From the NCBI GenBank assembly GCA_026415035.1, contig JAOAHX010000001.1, positions 186,001 to 250,000 on the forward strand: a stretch of 64,000 nucleotides of DNA, given 5' to 3'. The stretch comes from Thermodesulfobacteriota bacterium. GTDB taxonomy: Bacteria; Desulfobacterota; BSN033; UBA1163. Each line of letters opens with the position of its first letter. Within the stretch, counting starts at the first letter, position 1. Positions 42,529 to 51,469 of the stretch are shown here, piece by piece. The notes beneath the pieces are model-generated. The model was not told the origin of the DNA. It did no database searches and was given only the letters and a program-made list of their open reading frames with translations. The translations under genes and the position numbers were made by a program.

Positions 42529-43881
42529 TTGGCCCCTTTTACGCTGTCAGAGATGCGCGAGATTGCAAGGGCCGCCTTTCTAAAGGCGGTTTCTGCGGTC
42601 GATCCTTACGACAAACTGAAATCGATCCTGCACCTCGACAAGAGTCGCTTGATCATCGACCCCCCAGACCGGAAGGAAGAGGTCTTCCCTCTCGATCAAT
42701 TTGACAGGATCTTCCTCGTGGGCACGGGTAAAGCCTCGTCCCCTATGGCCAAGGCCATCGAAGAGGTCATGGGAGATAGAATCTTCAAGGGGCTGATCAC
42801 CACCAAATACGGCCATGGCCTTCCCTTGAAGTATACCGAGGTGATCGAAGCCGGCCACCCGATCCCCGATCAGAAGGGGCTCGAAGGGGCCCAGAGGATC
42901 AAGGCGCTCCTGCAGGAAACCGGTCCGAAGGACCTCGTCTTCTTCCTCCTTTCGGGAGGGGGTTCAGCCCTTCTTCCCCTTCCTGCCGAGGGGATCACGC
43001 TCGAGGAGAAGCAGGAGTTGACCCAGCTTCTGCTCGACTGCGGGGCTGACATCAAAGAGATCAACACGATTCGAAAACACCTCTCCCAGATCAAAGGGGG
43101 ATGGTTGGCTCGATGGGCTTACCCCTCCACCGTCATCACCTTCATCCTTTCGGACGTGGTGGGAGATCCCCTCGACGTGATCGGCTCCGGCCCGACCGTT
43201 CCGGATCCCTCCACCTTCAATGAGGCCTGGGAAATCCTCAAGAAATACGACCTGATCCACGAGGTCGCCCCATCGATTCTGGAACATCTTCGTGCCGGGG
43301 TCGAAGGGAAACTTGAAGAAACCCCCAAGGTGGGGGATCGGGCCTTCGAAAAGGTCCGTCACCTGATCATCGGATCAAATATCCTTGCCCTGATGGCTGC
43401 AGAGAAAGAGATCTCCCGGGCAGGTTTCAACACCCTCACCCTCTCCTCCTCCGTTGTGGGAGAGACGAGGGAGGCAGCCAGGTTCCACGGCGCTCTCGTC
43501 AGAGAGGTCTTCGCCACCGGAAGACCGGTGCCAAGGCCGGCCTGCCTTCTCTCGGGTGGGGAAACGACGGTGACGATCCGCGGGACCGGCCTCGGCGGAA
43601 GAAACCAGGAGTTCGTGCTGGCCGGCGCCATCGAAATCGATGGCCTTGAAAAGACCGTCCTTCTGAGCGGGGGGACCGATGGGACCGATGGCCCGACCGA
43701 TGCCGCGGGCGCCCTCGCCGACCATCGGACGATTGCGAGAGCCCGAGAGATGGGCCTGGATCCCTTGAAGTTCCTCCAGAATAACGACTCCTACCGTTTT
43801 TTTGAACGCTTGGGCGACCTTCTGGTCACAGGTCCGACGCGGACCAACGTGATGGACATTCACATCCTTTTAATCGATTGA
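42529..43881 (+). CDS. Glycerate 2-kinase (DUF4147/MOFRL family)
   Basis: The 450-aa protein has the family layout: an N-terminal DUF4147 domain (FLVGTGKASSPMAKAIEEVMG, VIEAGHPIPDQKGLEGAQRI, FFLLSGGGSALLPLPAEGI, DIKEINTIRKHLSQIKGG) and a C-terminal MOFRL domain (LLSGGETTVTIRGTGLGGRNQEFVL, LSGGTDGTDGPTDAAGA). It phosphorylates D-glycerate to 2-phosphoglycerate. The start is TTG, supported by promoter and ribosome site. It could link to serine, glyoxylate or sugar-acid catabolism; the UxaE operon in this window is a possible source of glycerate or tartronate-type intermediates, but this is speculative. Confidence 0.9.
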   Translation: MAPFTLSEMREIARAAFLKAVSAVDPYDKLKSILHLDKSRLIIDPPDRKEEVFPLDQFDRIFLVGTGKASSPMAKAIEEVMGDRIFKGLITTKYGHGLPLKYTEVIEAGHPIPDQKGLEGAQRIKALLQETGPKDLVFFLLSGGGSALLPLPAEGITLEEKQELTQLLLDCGADIKEINTIRKHLSQIKGGWLARWAYPSTVITFILSDVVGDPLDVIGSGPTVPDPSTFNEAWEILKKYDLIHEVAPSILEHLRAGVEGKLEETPKVGDRAFEKVRHLIIGSNILALMAAEKEISRAGFNTLTLSSSVVGETREAARFHGALVREVFATGRPVPRPACLLSGGETTVTIRGTGLGGRNQEFVLAGAIEIDGLEKTVLLSGGTDGTDGPTDAAGALADHRTIARAREMGLDPLKFLQNNDSYRFFERLGDLLVTGPTRTNVMDIHILLID

Positions 43882-43971
43882 ACTCCCCCCCGCAGGACGG
43901 CACGGGGGCCTATCCTAAAACCCCCCGAAAGCCAGGAGACCTCCTGCTGGACGATACGGAAAGAGGAACCG

Positions 43972-44346
43972 ATGAGCTACGAGCTGACCGTTTCATCGCG
44001 ATTCTCCGGAGCCCACCGGCTCCGTTACCTCCATGGAAAATGCGAGGAACTGCACGGCCACAACTGGAAGGTGGAGGTTTCGGTCTCGGCCACCAAATTA
44101 AACCGGGAGGGGGTGGCCATCGACTTTAAGATTCTGAAGCAGAAGGTGGAGAAGGTGTTGAAGACCTTGGACCATACCTTCCTCAACGACCTCCCCTATT
44201 TTTCAGGCGTGGAACCCTCCTCCGAACATATTGCCAAGTATATCTTCGACCATCTGAAGAAAGAGTTGAAAGGGACCTCCGTCACCCTCAAAAGGGTGAC
44301 CGCCTGGGAATCGGAGGACGCAGGGGCCACCTATTACGGGAGATAG
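43972..44346 (+). CDS. queD: 6-carboxy-5,6,7,8-tetrahydropterin synthase (QueD/PTPS family)
   Basis: The 124-aa protein starts MSYELTVSSRFSGAHRL and has the zinc ligands GAHRL and LHGHNW, a catalytic Cys in GKCEELHGH, and a late ESEDAGATYYGR. It converts dihydroneopterin triphosphate to the carboxy-tetrahydropterin of queuosine/7-deazapurine synthesis. FolE2, which makes its substrate from GTP, is encoded one base after its stop. queC and queE are not in the window. A PTPS-type role in folate cannot be excluded. Confidence 0.9.
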   Translation: MSYELTVSSRFSGAHRLRYLHGKCEELHGHNWKVEVSVSATKLNREGVAIDFKILKQKVEKVLKTLDHTFLNDLPYFSGVEPSSEHIAKYIFDHLKKELKGTSVTLKRVTAWESEDAGATYYGR

Positions 44347-44347
44347 G

Positions 44348-45121
44348 ATGGACGACGTCCAGAACAAGAAGGATCACCGAAAGATCGAGATCAACAAGGT
44401 CGGGGTGAAGAACATCCGTTACCCCATCACCGTCCTCGACAAGGCCAAGGGGGTCCAACATACCGTGGCCAGCGTCAACATGTACGTCGACCTCCCCCAT
44501 CGCTTCAAGGGGACCCATATGAGCCGGTTCGTGGAGATCCTCAATAAATATAAAGGGGATATCGCCATCAAAAATTTTTCAAAGATCCTCAGGGAGATGA
44601 AGACCAAACTGAGGGCCAAATCGGCCCACCTGGAGGTCGAGTTTCCTTACTTCATCGAAAAGGAGGCGCCGGTGACGCGCGCCAAAAGCTTGATGGAGTA
44701 TATCTGCCGGTTTACCGGCTCGAGCAACGAGAAGGAGGATTTCACCGTGGGCATCGTGGTGCCGATCACCACCGTCTGCCCCTGCTCGAAGGCCATCAGC
44801 GAGGCCGGGGCCCACAATCAGCGGTCGATCGTCACGGTCAACCTCCGGTTCAAGAAGTTCATCTGGATCGAAGACATCATCCGCCTGGTTGAGGAAAGCG
44901 CCTCCTGCGACCTCTACTCGATCTTGAAACGCCCCGACGAAAAGTACGTCACCGAGAAGGCCTATGGAAACCCGATGTTCGTGGAGGATGTGGTGAGGGA
45001 GGTGGCCAGGAAGTTAAAGAAGGATAAGAACATCACCTGGTTCACCGTCGAATCGGAAAACTTCGAATCGATCCACAACCACAGCGCCTATGCCTTCGTG
45101 GAGAGAAATTCCAATCCCTGA
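44348..45121 (+). CDS. folE2: GTP cyclohydrolase FolE2 (type IB)
   Basis: The 257-aa tunnel-fold enzyme matches FolE2: INKVGVKNIRYPITVLDKAKG, SVNMYVDLPHRFKGTHMSRFVEIL and the metal-binding region PITTVCPCSKAISEAGAHNQRS with the conserved Cys. It makes 7,8-dihydroneopterin triphosphate from GTP for folate and queuosine. FolE2 works with metals other than zinc in many bacteria. Its TGA abuts the convergent acyl-CoA dehydrogenase stop (TGATCA), leaving no space for a separate terminator. Confidence 0.95.
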   Translation: MDDVQNKKDHRKIEINKVGVKNIRYPITVLDKAKGVQHTVASVNMYVDLPHRFKGTHMSRFVEILNKYKGDIAIKNFSKILREMKTKLRAKSAHLEVEFPYFIEKEAPVTRAKSLMEYICRFTGSSNEKEDFTVGIVVPITTVCPCSKAISEAGAHNQRSIVTVNLRFKKFIWIEDIIRLVEESASCDLYSILKRPDEKYVTEKAYGNPMFVEDVVREVARKLKKDKNITWFTVESENFESIHNHSAYAFVERNSNP

Positions 45122-46273
45122 TCAGAGCTTCAGGACCTTCCGCGCGATGTTGAGCCTCTGAATCTCGGACGTCCCGTCCAGGATCTCCTCAAATTTCACC
45201 TCCCGCCAGTACCTCGAAATGGGATACTCATCCATCAGGCCGTATCCCCCATGGATCTGCACCCCTTTGTCCGCGCACCGTTTGGCCACTTCCGAGGCGA
45301 AGACCTTGGCATAGGTGGAGGTGGCGAAATAGTTCTCTTTATTGTCTTTCTGCCAGGCCGCCTTGTAAACCATCAACCTGGCCAATTCGATCTCCATGAT
45401 CATATCGGCCAGCTTGAACTGGATGGCCTGGAATTTCGAAATCGGCCTGCCGAACTGCTCCCTTTCCTTGGCATAGGCGAGGGAGACATCGAAGATGGCC
45501 TGGGCCAATCCCACCGAATGGGCCCCGAAACCGATCCGGCTGGTCTGAAGGGCCATCATGAATTGATTATAGCCTCTCTCCGGATTCCCCAGGATATTCT
45601 CCTTGGGAACGCGGCAATCGTCGAAGATCAGCTCCCGGGTCTCCGAGGCCTTCCAGCCCATCTTTTTATATTTCTCTCCGAACGTGTAGCCCGGTGTGCC
45701 GGTGGGGACGATGATATTGGATATCCGTTTCCTCGACCCAGACCCCTCTCCGGTCACCGCGGCGATCACCACCAGGCTATTGTGCTTCAGGCCTGCATTT
45801 GTGATGAACTGTTTGGTCCCGTTGATCACCCATTCGTCCCCGTCCAAGACCGCCTTCGTTTGAATCGCATTGGCGTCGGAGCCTGCCTGGGCCTCGGTCA
45901 GGCCGAAGGCCCCGATATGCTCTCCGGTGGCCAGGGGGGTCAGCCATTTCTCCTTCTGTTGTTCCGTCCCGAAGGTGAGGATGAGGTTCATCGGAAGGGT
46001 GACCGAATCGAGGAGAGAGACCCCGAGGGAGGCATCACCCCGGCTGATCTCCTCGATGGCGATCATCGTCGAAACCCAATCCATCGCCCCCCCGCCATAC
46101 TCTTCGGGGATCGGGATTCCTACGATCCCCAGCTCTCCCATCTTCTTCCACACCTCGTACGGAAACTGGCCCGTCGCATCCATCTCCTCCGCGATGGGGG
46201 CCACCTCGTTTTTAACGAAATTCCTACAGAGATCGCGGATCATCTGCTGTTCGGTGGTTAAGGTGAAATCCAT
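45122..46273 (-). CDS. Acyl-CoA dehydrogenase
   Basis: The 383-aa flavoprotein has AFGLTEAQAGSDANAI (FAD/substrate motif), KYKKMGWKASETRELIFDDCRVP, REQFGRPISKFQAIQFKLADM and QIHGGYGLMDEYPISRYWRE. The usual catalytic motif YEGTSEIQ reads LDGTSEIQRLNIARKVL, so the general base Glu is replaced by Asp at that position. It should desaturate an acyl-CoA and pass electrons to ETF; the Asp may tune substrate or reversibility. The ribosome site GGAGGAGGA and the promoter are strong. It could serve the same pathway as the ligases, hydroxyacyl-CoA dehydrogenase and thiolase of the first 12 kb. Confidence 0.92.
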   Translation of the reverse strand: MDFTLTTEQQMIRDLCRNFVKNEVAPIAEEMDATGQFPYEVWKKMGELGIVGIPIPEEYGGGAMDWVSTMIAIEEISRGDASLGVSLLDSVTLPMNLILTFGTEQQKEKWLTPLATGEHIGAFGLTEAQAGSDANAIQTKAVLDGDEWVINGTKQFITNAGLKHNSLVVIAAVTGEGSGSRKRISNIIVPTGTPGYTFGEKYKKMGWKASETRELIFDDCRVPKENILGNPERGYNQFMMALQTSRIGFGAHSVGLAQAIFDVSLAYAKEREQFGRPISKFQAIQFKLADMIMEIELARLMVYKAAWQKDNKENYFATSTYAKVFASEVAKRCADKGVQIHGGYGLMDEYPISRYWREVKFEEILDGTSEIQRLNIARKVLKL

Positions 46274-46325
46274 TCCTCCTCCTCCTTCTCGTCCCTCATT
46301 GGTGGGCCTCTCTCGGTTGGAAAAA

Positions 46326-46355
46326 TTATTAACCTAACTCAAAATCAATTGTCAA
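46326..46355 (-). promoter_or_regulatory. Promoter of the acyl-CoA dehydrogenase gene
   Basis: On the minus strand, TTGACA (46350-46355), an 18-base spacer and TAATAA (46326-46331), 53 bases before the ATG. Confidence 0.65.
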
Positions 46356-46378
46356 TCGAAGAGATTCGATCCTCCTTT

Positions 46379-47683
46379 TTATCGTTTCAGAAAAGGATCG
46401 ACGACGGGCGCGAGGTCGATATCGAAATCGTAACGCACCCGAACCGTCGGCTGATCGATCCTGATCTTTCGCCTAAGGTCAGCCGGCGTGGCCAGGACCA
46501 CGGTCTCACAATCCGAATTCCGGAGGGTCGCCTCGAGGTCCCGGATCTGCTCTTCCGAATAGCCCATGGCGGGTAGGACCGTTTGAATGTGAGGATACTG
46601 TTCGAAAACCTCCTTCAAGGTGCCGACGGCGAAGGGCCTGGGATCGACCAGCTCAGCCCCCAACCTCCTCGAAAGGGCCGCCCCAGCCCCTTCGGACATG
46701 CCCCCGTGGGTGAGGGTGGGGCCGTCCTCGATGACCATCACCCTTCGGCCCTCCACCCAATCCGGTCGCTCCGCCTCGATCACCGAGGCCGTCTCCATCA
46801 CCCTTGCCGAAGGATTGATCCTAAAGATGTTTTCGTGGATCCGTTCCAGGGCCTCCTTCCCTCCCTCATTCACCTTGGTGATTAGGATGAGGTCGGCCCT
46901 CCGGAGGTTCACCTCTCCGGGGTAATAGCTTCTCTCGTGGCCGGGGCGGAGGGCATCGATCAGGACGATTTCGAGGTCAGAGCGGAGGAAGGGAAAGTCG
47001 TTATTGCCCCCGTCCCAGAGGAGGATCTCAGAAGACCCCTCCGCGGCCTTCAGGACCTCCTCGTAGTCGACGCCCGCATAGACCGTGATCCCCTTCTCCA
47101 CCAACGGCTCGAACTCTTCCCTTTCTTCGATCGTGCAGGCCTCTCGGTCGACCTCCTCGAGGGTTGAAAATCGGAGGACCGGTTTGAAGGTGCAGTAGGC
47201 CATGGGATGCCGAATCACGGAAACCTTCACCCCCTTCTTAAAGAGCAGGGAGGCCAGCTTCCGGGTGATCACCGACTTCCCACAACCGGTCCGCACCGCG
47301 CAGACGGAGATCACCGGAAGGCGACTTCTCAGCATCGTCTCGTCCGGCCCGAGGAGGATAAAATTCTTGCCCAGGGACAAGACCAAGGAGGCTTTCGACA
47401 TGAGCTCCTCGTGGGAGATGTCGCTGTAGGAGAAGGCGACCAGTTGGGCCCTTCCTTCGGCAAGCAGGCGAGGAAGGTCCTCTTCCGGATAGATCGGGAT
47501 CCCTTCGGGATAGAGGGGTCCGCTCAACGTCGGCGGATAGGTCCGGTGGGCGATGAAGGGGATCTGCGAGGCGGTGAAGGCGACCACTCGATAGTCGGGC
47601 CGATGCCTGAAGAAGGTGTTGAAATTGTGGAAGTCCCTACCTCCGGCTCCCATGATGATCACGTCCACGACCTCTTTCCTCAT
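46379..47683 (-). CDS. Cyclic 2,3-diphosphoglycerate synthetase-like GTPase (COG2403 type)
   Basis: The 434-aa protein opens with a Rossmann-like start (VDVIIMGAGGRDFHNFNTFFR), has a P-loop VRTGCGKSVITRKLASLL in the middle, LWDGGNNDFPF, and DLILITKVNE of a G4-like type. This is the pattern of proteins annotated as cyclic 2,3-diphosphoglycerate synthetase or predicted GTPase. In methanogens such enzymes make cDPG; in bacteria the role is unproven. The ATG at 47683 is preferred, as the longer ORF would run into the dGTPase gene. It lies 17 bases after that gene. Confidence 0.82.
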   Translation of the reverse strand: MRKEVVDVIIMGAGGRDFHNFNTFFRHRPDYRVVAFTASQIPFIAHRTYPPTLSGPLYPEGIPIYPEEDLPRLLAEGRAQLVAFSYSDISHEELMSKASLVLSLGKNFILLGPDETMLRSRLPVISVCAVRTGCGKSVITRKLASLLFKKGVKVSVIRHPMAYCTFKPVLRFSTLEEVDREACTIEEREEFEPLVEKGITVYAGVDYEEVLKAAEGSSEILLWDGGNNDFPFLRSDLEIVLIDALRPGHERSYYPGEVNLRRADLILITKVNEGGKEALERIHENIFRINPSARVMETASVIEAERPDWVEGRRVMVIEDGPTLTHGGMSEGAGAALSRRLGAELVDPRPFAVGTLKEVFEQYPHIQTVLPAMGYSEEQIRDLEATLRNSDCETVVLATPADLRRKIRIDQPTVRVRYDFDIDLAPVVDPFLKR

Positions 47684-47700
47684 CGTCCCGACTCCAATCC

Positions 47701-48759
47701 TTATCCCGCCATCCAGGGAAGGGGAAGGAAGATCTTCTCGTAAAGGTTGAACGCATACCGGTCGGTCATGCCGGCCAGGAAGTCTATGACGCACCGCTGC
47801 AAGGAATCATAGAGGGTCTGTCTCTCGATCAGGGTCAAAAAACGGTCGGGATGGTCCATGAAGAAATAGTAAAGTTCTCTCAGGATCTTGGCCGCCTTGT
47901 GAAAATCGGCATGGACCGTCTCGTTCTCGTAGACCCGCTCCCAGAGAAACTCCCGGAGGTCCCACATGGCCGAGTGGACTTCCTCGGAAATGGAGAGCCT
48001 TCCCCCTCCGACCCGTAACGACTCCCGGACGATGTCCTGGACCATCGTGTTGATCCTCTCCGAATGGGTCCTCCCCAACCGTCTGAGACAGGGCTCGGGA
48101 AGGTCCTCCAAAGAGATCACCCCGCCCCGGATCGCATCATCGATGTCGTGGTTGATATAGGCGATCATATCGGCCAGACGGACCACCTGACCCTCCAGGG
48201 TCGAGGCCATGGAGGCTTGGTCTTCGCAAAGGATTTCACCCTTCCCTTTGGAATGTTTCAAGATCCCGTCCCGGACCTCAAAGGTGAGGTTTAACCCCTT
48301 TCCATCCTTCTCGAGAAGGTCCACGATCCGGAGGCTCTGCTCCGCATGGCTGAACCCACCCTGGAGGATTTCGTTCAGGGTCTCCTCCCCCGCATGGCCG
48401 AAGGGCGTATGGCCTAAGTCGTGGCCGAGGGCGATCGCCTCGGTCAGATCCTCGTTGAGCCGAAGGGCCTTGGAGATCGTCCGGGCAATTTGGGAGACCT
48501 CGAGGGTGTGGGTCAGCCGGGTCCGGTAATGGTCTCCGGTGGGAGCGAGAAAGACCTGGGTCTTATGTTTCAACCTTCGGAAGGACTTCGAGTGGATGAT
48601 CCGATCCCGGTCGTGCTGAAAGGCCGGCCTCAGAGGACATTCCTCTTCGGGAACGAGCCTGCCCTTGCTCATCGAGCTCAGGGTGGCAAAGGGCGAAAGG
48701 GTCCTTCGCTCAAGCTCCTCCAGCTGCTCCCTTATGGTCCTCCGATCCCCGAGATTCAA
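47701..48759 (-). CDS. dgt: Deoxyguanosinetriphosphate triphosphohydrolase-like protein
   Basis: The 352-aa HD protein has [46 protein letters not shown] (His), and [23 protein letters not shown] (HD). This is the short dGTPase-like subfamily, which hydrolyses dNTPs to the nucleoside and triphosphate. A TTG start at 48759 with GGGAGG eight bases upstream fits the usual N-terminus ([11 protein letters not shown]). The start codon abuts the -35 of the divergent cca promoter. Confidence 0.92.
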   Translation of the reverse strand: MNLGDRRTIREQLEELERRTLSPFATLSSMSKGRLVPEEECPLRPAFQHDRDRIIHSKSFRRLKHKTQVFLAPTGDHYRTRLTHTLEVSQIARTISKALRLNEDLTEAIALGHDLGHTPFGHAGEETLNEILQGGFSHAEQSLRIVDLLEKDGKGLNLTFEVRDGILKHSKGKGEILCEDQASMASTLEGQVVRLADMIAYINHDIDDAIRGGVISLEDLPEPCLRRLGRTHSERINTMVQDIVRESLRVGGGRLSISEEVHSAMWDLREFLWERVYENETVHADFHKAAKILRELYYFFMDHPDRFLTLIERQTLYDSLQRCVIDFLAGMTDRYAFNLYEKIFLPLPWMAG

Positions 48760-48789
48760 TTGACAAGCCTCCCGGCCATCGACTATCCT
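48760..48789 (+). promoter_or_regulatory. Promoter of the cca-rsmD-coaD genes
   Basis: TTGACA (48760-48765), an 18-base spacer and TATCCT (48784-48789). It begins at the base after the divergent dgt start codon, so polymerase binding here would overlap the dgt ribosome-site region. Confidence 0.55.
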
Positions 48790-48856
48790 TTGGAAAGAAA
48801 GTTATCATAAAAAAGAAGGTTTATCAAACGGGGCCTCCCAAGGGCCAAGGTGAACC

Positions 48857-50290
48857 GTGATCGAGAAGAAGCTCATCCAAAGGGTCATGGATGACCCCAT
48901 CTTGCGAAAACTCTCCACCCTTGCCAAGCAGAAGGATGTCCCCTTCTACTTGGTCGGGGGCTATCTGCGAGATCTCCTCCTCCAACGCCCACCGCCCCGA
49001 ACCGGACCGTCCGGATTTGACTATGACTTCACCCTCCCCAAACCCTACACGGGCTTCCTCTCCGTCCTGGAACAGGCCCTCCAATTCCACTTCTTCAAGG
49101 TCGGAAAGGAGGAAGCAGGCACCCTCACCTTCCGGATGATCCGGAAGGGCGTCTCGATCGACGTCACCCTCCTCCAAGGCGAGACGGTCGAAGAGGACCT
49201 TCTCAGACGGGATTTCACGATCAACGCCATTGCCGTCTCCCTCCGGGATGAAACCTGCCATGCGGTCGAGAAGGCTTTCGAAGACATCGAGAGAAGGGTC
49301 CTCCGGGCGGTCACCCCTCGGTCCATCGAACAGGACCCCTTGCGGATCCTCCGGGCGATTCGCTACTTCTGCACCCTTGAGGGGTTCACCCTCGATCTCG
49401 AACTGGAGGAAGAGATCGTTCGGAACAGGGCGGAGCTCCTGAGGATGCCGAGTGAGCGGATCAAGATGGAACTGGACCGAATCCTCCTCTCCCCTCAACC
49501 CGGCCTGGGCATCCGGGCCCTTCATGAACTCGGCCTCCTCTTCATCCTCTTCCCCGAACTGAAAGGGCTCGAAGGACTGGGCCAGAACGGCCACCACCAC
49601 CTGCCGGTCCTCTCCCACGTCCTGTTGATGATCGATAAGATCGCCTGGGCAGAAGATTGGTTGGCCCGAAAAGGGGAACCCCTCGTCCTCACCCCTGAGA
49701 AGAGGCTCTGTCTCTATTATGCCGCCCTCTTCCACGACCTCGGAAAACAGGATACCCTCTTTAGGGACGAAGACGGCAAGGTCCATTTCTACCACCACGA
49801 GTCCTTCTCTTCCAAGAGGGCCGAGGCGATCCTGGAGCGGTTGAAGTTCTCCAACGAATCGAAAGACCTCGTCCTCCGCCTCATTCAGCGCCATATGAGG
49901 ATCCTCAACCTCTCGCAGGAGACGGGCGAATCGGCCCTCAAACGTCTGGTCAATCAAATGGGAGAGGCCACCCCCCTGCTGGTCCTTCACACCCTCGCAG
50001 ACAAAGAGGCCAGCCGAGGGATCCTCTCCGTCAAGAACGACGAGAGGGTGGAAGGCCACTGCCTCCGAATCCTCAAACTTTTCGGGAGAAAGGAGATCCT
50101 CCACCCCCCGCCCCTCATCACCGGCCACGACGTCCTCGAAAAAGGGGTCCCGCCGGGACCCCAGGTGGGGAAGGTCCTCAATTTCATCCGTCAAAAACAG
50201 ATCGAAGGGGAGATCAAAAGTCGCCAGGAGGCGCTCGAGCTCCTAAACCGTTACCCCTCGATTGACAAGTCTTCGGATAATCCTTTATAA
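48857..50290 (+). CDS. cca: CCA tRNA nucleotidyltransferase / poly(A) polymerase family protein with HD domain
   Basis: The 477-aa class II nucleotidyltransferase has YLVGGYLRDLLL, GFDYDFTLP (catalytic carboxylates), RRDFTINAIAVSL and EQDPLRILRAIRYFCTLEGF. A C-terminal HD domain (HLPVLSHVLLMIDKI, LYYAALFHDLGKQDTLF) follows. It repairs or adds the 3' CCA of tRNAs. The tRNA-Arg in this window already encodes CCA, so a repair role is likely. The start is GTG with AAGGTG upstream. Confidence 0.88.
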   Translation: MIEKKLIQRVMDDPILRKLSTLAKQKDVPFYLVGGYLRDLLLQRPPPRTGPSGFDYDFTLPKPYTGFLSVLEQALQFHFFKVGKEEAGTLTFRMIRKGVSIDVTLLQGETVEEDLLRRDFTINAIAVSLRDETCHAVEKAFEDIERRVLRAVTPRSIEQDPLRILRAIRYFCTLEGFTLDLELEEEIVRNRAELLRMPSERIKMELDRILLSPQPGLGIRALHELGLLFILFPELKGLEGLGQNGHHHLPVLSHVLLMIDKIAWAEDWLARKGEPLVLTPEKRLCLYYAALFHDLGKQDTLFRDEDGKVHFYHHESFSSKRAEAILERLKFSNESKDLVLRLIQRHMRILNLSQETGESALKRLVNQMGEATPLLVLHTLADKEASRGILSVKNDERVEGHCLRILKLFGRKEILHPPPLITGHDVLEKGVPPGPQVGKVLNFIRQKQIEGEIKSRQEALELLNRYPSIDKSSDNPL

Positions 50291-50325
50291 GCTTTTTGAC
50301 CCCGACCACGGAGAAGATCCCATCG

Positions 50326-50910
50326 ATGCGCGTCATCAGCGGCTCCTCCAAGGGCAGAAGGCTCGTCGCCCCGAGAGGACAGGGGCTTCGTCCCACCTCG
50401 GATCGGGTGAAGGAGTGCCTCTTCAACCTCATCGGAGAGGTGGAGGGAAGGGTCGTCCTCGATCTCTTTGCAGGGACAGGAAGCCTCGGCATCGAGGCCT
50501 TGAGCCGAGGGGCCAAGCGGGCCGTCTTCGTGGAAAGGGCCAGGGAGGCCCTCAGGCGGATGAAACAGAATCTGTCCCAGTGCGGGATGGAGGATCGGGC
50601 CGAGATCCTTCCGAAGGAGGTGGGCCGGGCCATCGGCCTTCTGGGCCGAAGGGGCGAGACCTTCGACCTCATCCTGATGGACCCTCCTTATGAAGAGGGA
50701 TGGATTCGGCACACCTTCGAGAAGTTGAAACGCCATCCCATCCATCGTTCCGGCGCGCTTCTGGTGATCGAACACAGTCGCCGGGAACCGCTCCCCGAAG
50801 AGACAGGAGGATGGGGGCTTCTGAAACAGCGGGAAGTGGGGGATACGGTCATCTCGATCCTACGGAAGCAGGGAGGTCCCTCCGATGGCACGGAAGAAGA
50901 AAGGAGATAA
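50326..50910 (+). CDS. rsmD: 16S rRNA (guanine(966)-N(2))-methyltransferase RsmD
   Basis: The protein of about 194 aa starts with the conserved MRVISGSSKGRRLVAPRG, followed by RPTSDRVKECLFNLIG, SAM motif I VLDLFAGTGSLGIEALSRGA and catalytic LILMDPPYE. It methylates G966 of 16S rRNA. An upstream in-frame TTG would add ten unconserved residues and was rejected. It is followed by coaD, the standard order. Confidence 0.94.
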   Translation: MRVISGSSKGRRLVAPRGQGLRPTSDRVKECLFNLIGEVEGRVVLDLFAGTGSLGIEALSRGAKRAVFVERAREALRRMKQNLSQCGMEDRAEILPKEVGRAIGLLGRRGETFDLILMDPPYEEGWIRHTFEKLKRHPIHRSGALLVIEHSRREPLPEETGGWGLLKQREVGDTVISILRKQGGPSDGTEEERR

Positions 50911-50917
50911 GGTGGTT

Positions 50918-51436
50918 ATGGGCAAAGTGGCCATCTACCCCGGATCCTTCGACCCTCTGACCTACGGTCATATCGACATCGTCGAGAGGGCCCTGGAGAT
51001 CTTCGACAAGGTGATCCTCGCCATCGCCCACGATGCGGAGAAAAGACCCCTCTTCACGGTGGAGGAGCGGGTGGAGATGGCGAAAGCGATCTTCAAAGAC
51101 AACCCCAATGTCATCGTCGACAGCTTCAAGGGGCTTCTGGTCAACTATGTGGAAAAGACCAATGCGAAGGTCTTGTTGAGAGGGCTTCGGGCGACCTCGG
51201 ACTTCGAATATGAATTCCATATGGCCTCGATGAATCGAAGCCTGAGCAGCCATCTCGATACCCTCTTCATGATGACCAGCAAAGATTACTTCTTCGTCTC
51301 CTCCCGCACCATCAAACAGGTGGCCAAACTCGGCGGAACCGTAGAGGGGCTCGTTCCGGATTTAGTGGCCCGACGGTTGAAGGAGAAGTTCAAGTTGCCC
51401 GTCGCCAAGAAACGGTTGCTCGGATGGGATGACTGA
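50918..51436 (+). CDS. coaD: Phosphopantetheine adenylyltransferase
   Basis: The protein of about 172 aa has the nucleotidyltransferase signature AIYPGSFDPLTYGHIDIVERAL (TxGH), LLRGLRATSDFEYEFHMASMNRSL and FVSSRTIKQVAKLGG (ISSTxIRE-like). It transfers AMP to 4'-phosphopantetheine in CoA synthesis. An ATG at 50885 (GGGAGG upstream) would add MARKKKGDKVV and overlap rsmD by 26 bases; the ATG at 50918 matches the family N-terminus and was chosen. Confidence 0.94.
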   Translation: MGKVAIYPGSFDPLTYGHIDIVERALEIFDKVILAIAHDAEKRPLFTVEERVEMAKAIFKDNPNVIVDSFKGLLVNYVEKTNAKVLLRGLRATSDFEYEFHMASMNRSLSSHLDTLFMMTSKDYFFVSSRTIKQVAKLGGTVEGLVPDLVARRLKEKFKLPVAKKRLLGWDD

Positions 51437-51469
51437 GACGACGGGACACACCGCGAGAGGCCAAGGGAG

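Noticed and set aside
43882-43971. PreQ1-type riboswitch upstream of queD
   Set aside because: The gap contains G/C runs that can pair but no preQ1 aptamer core.
48824-50194. 456-codon minus-strand ORF opposite cca
   Set aside because: It is a mirror of the cca gene with a composition typical of antisense frames. cca has all its catalytic motifs on the plus strand.
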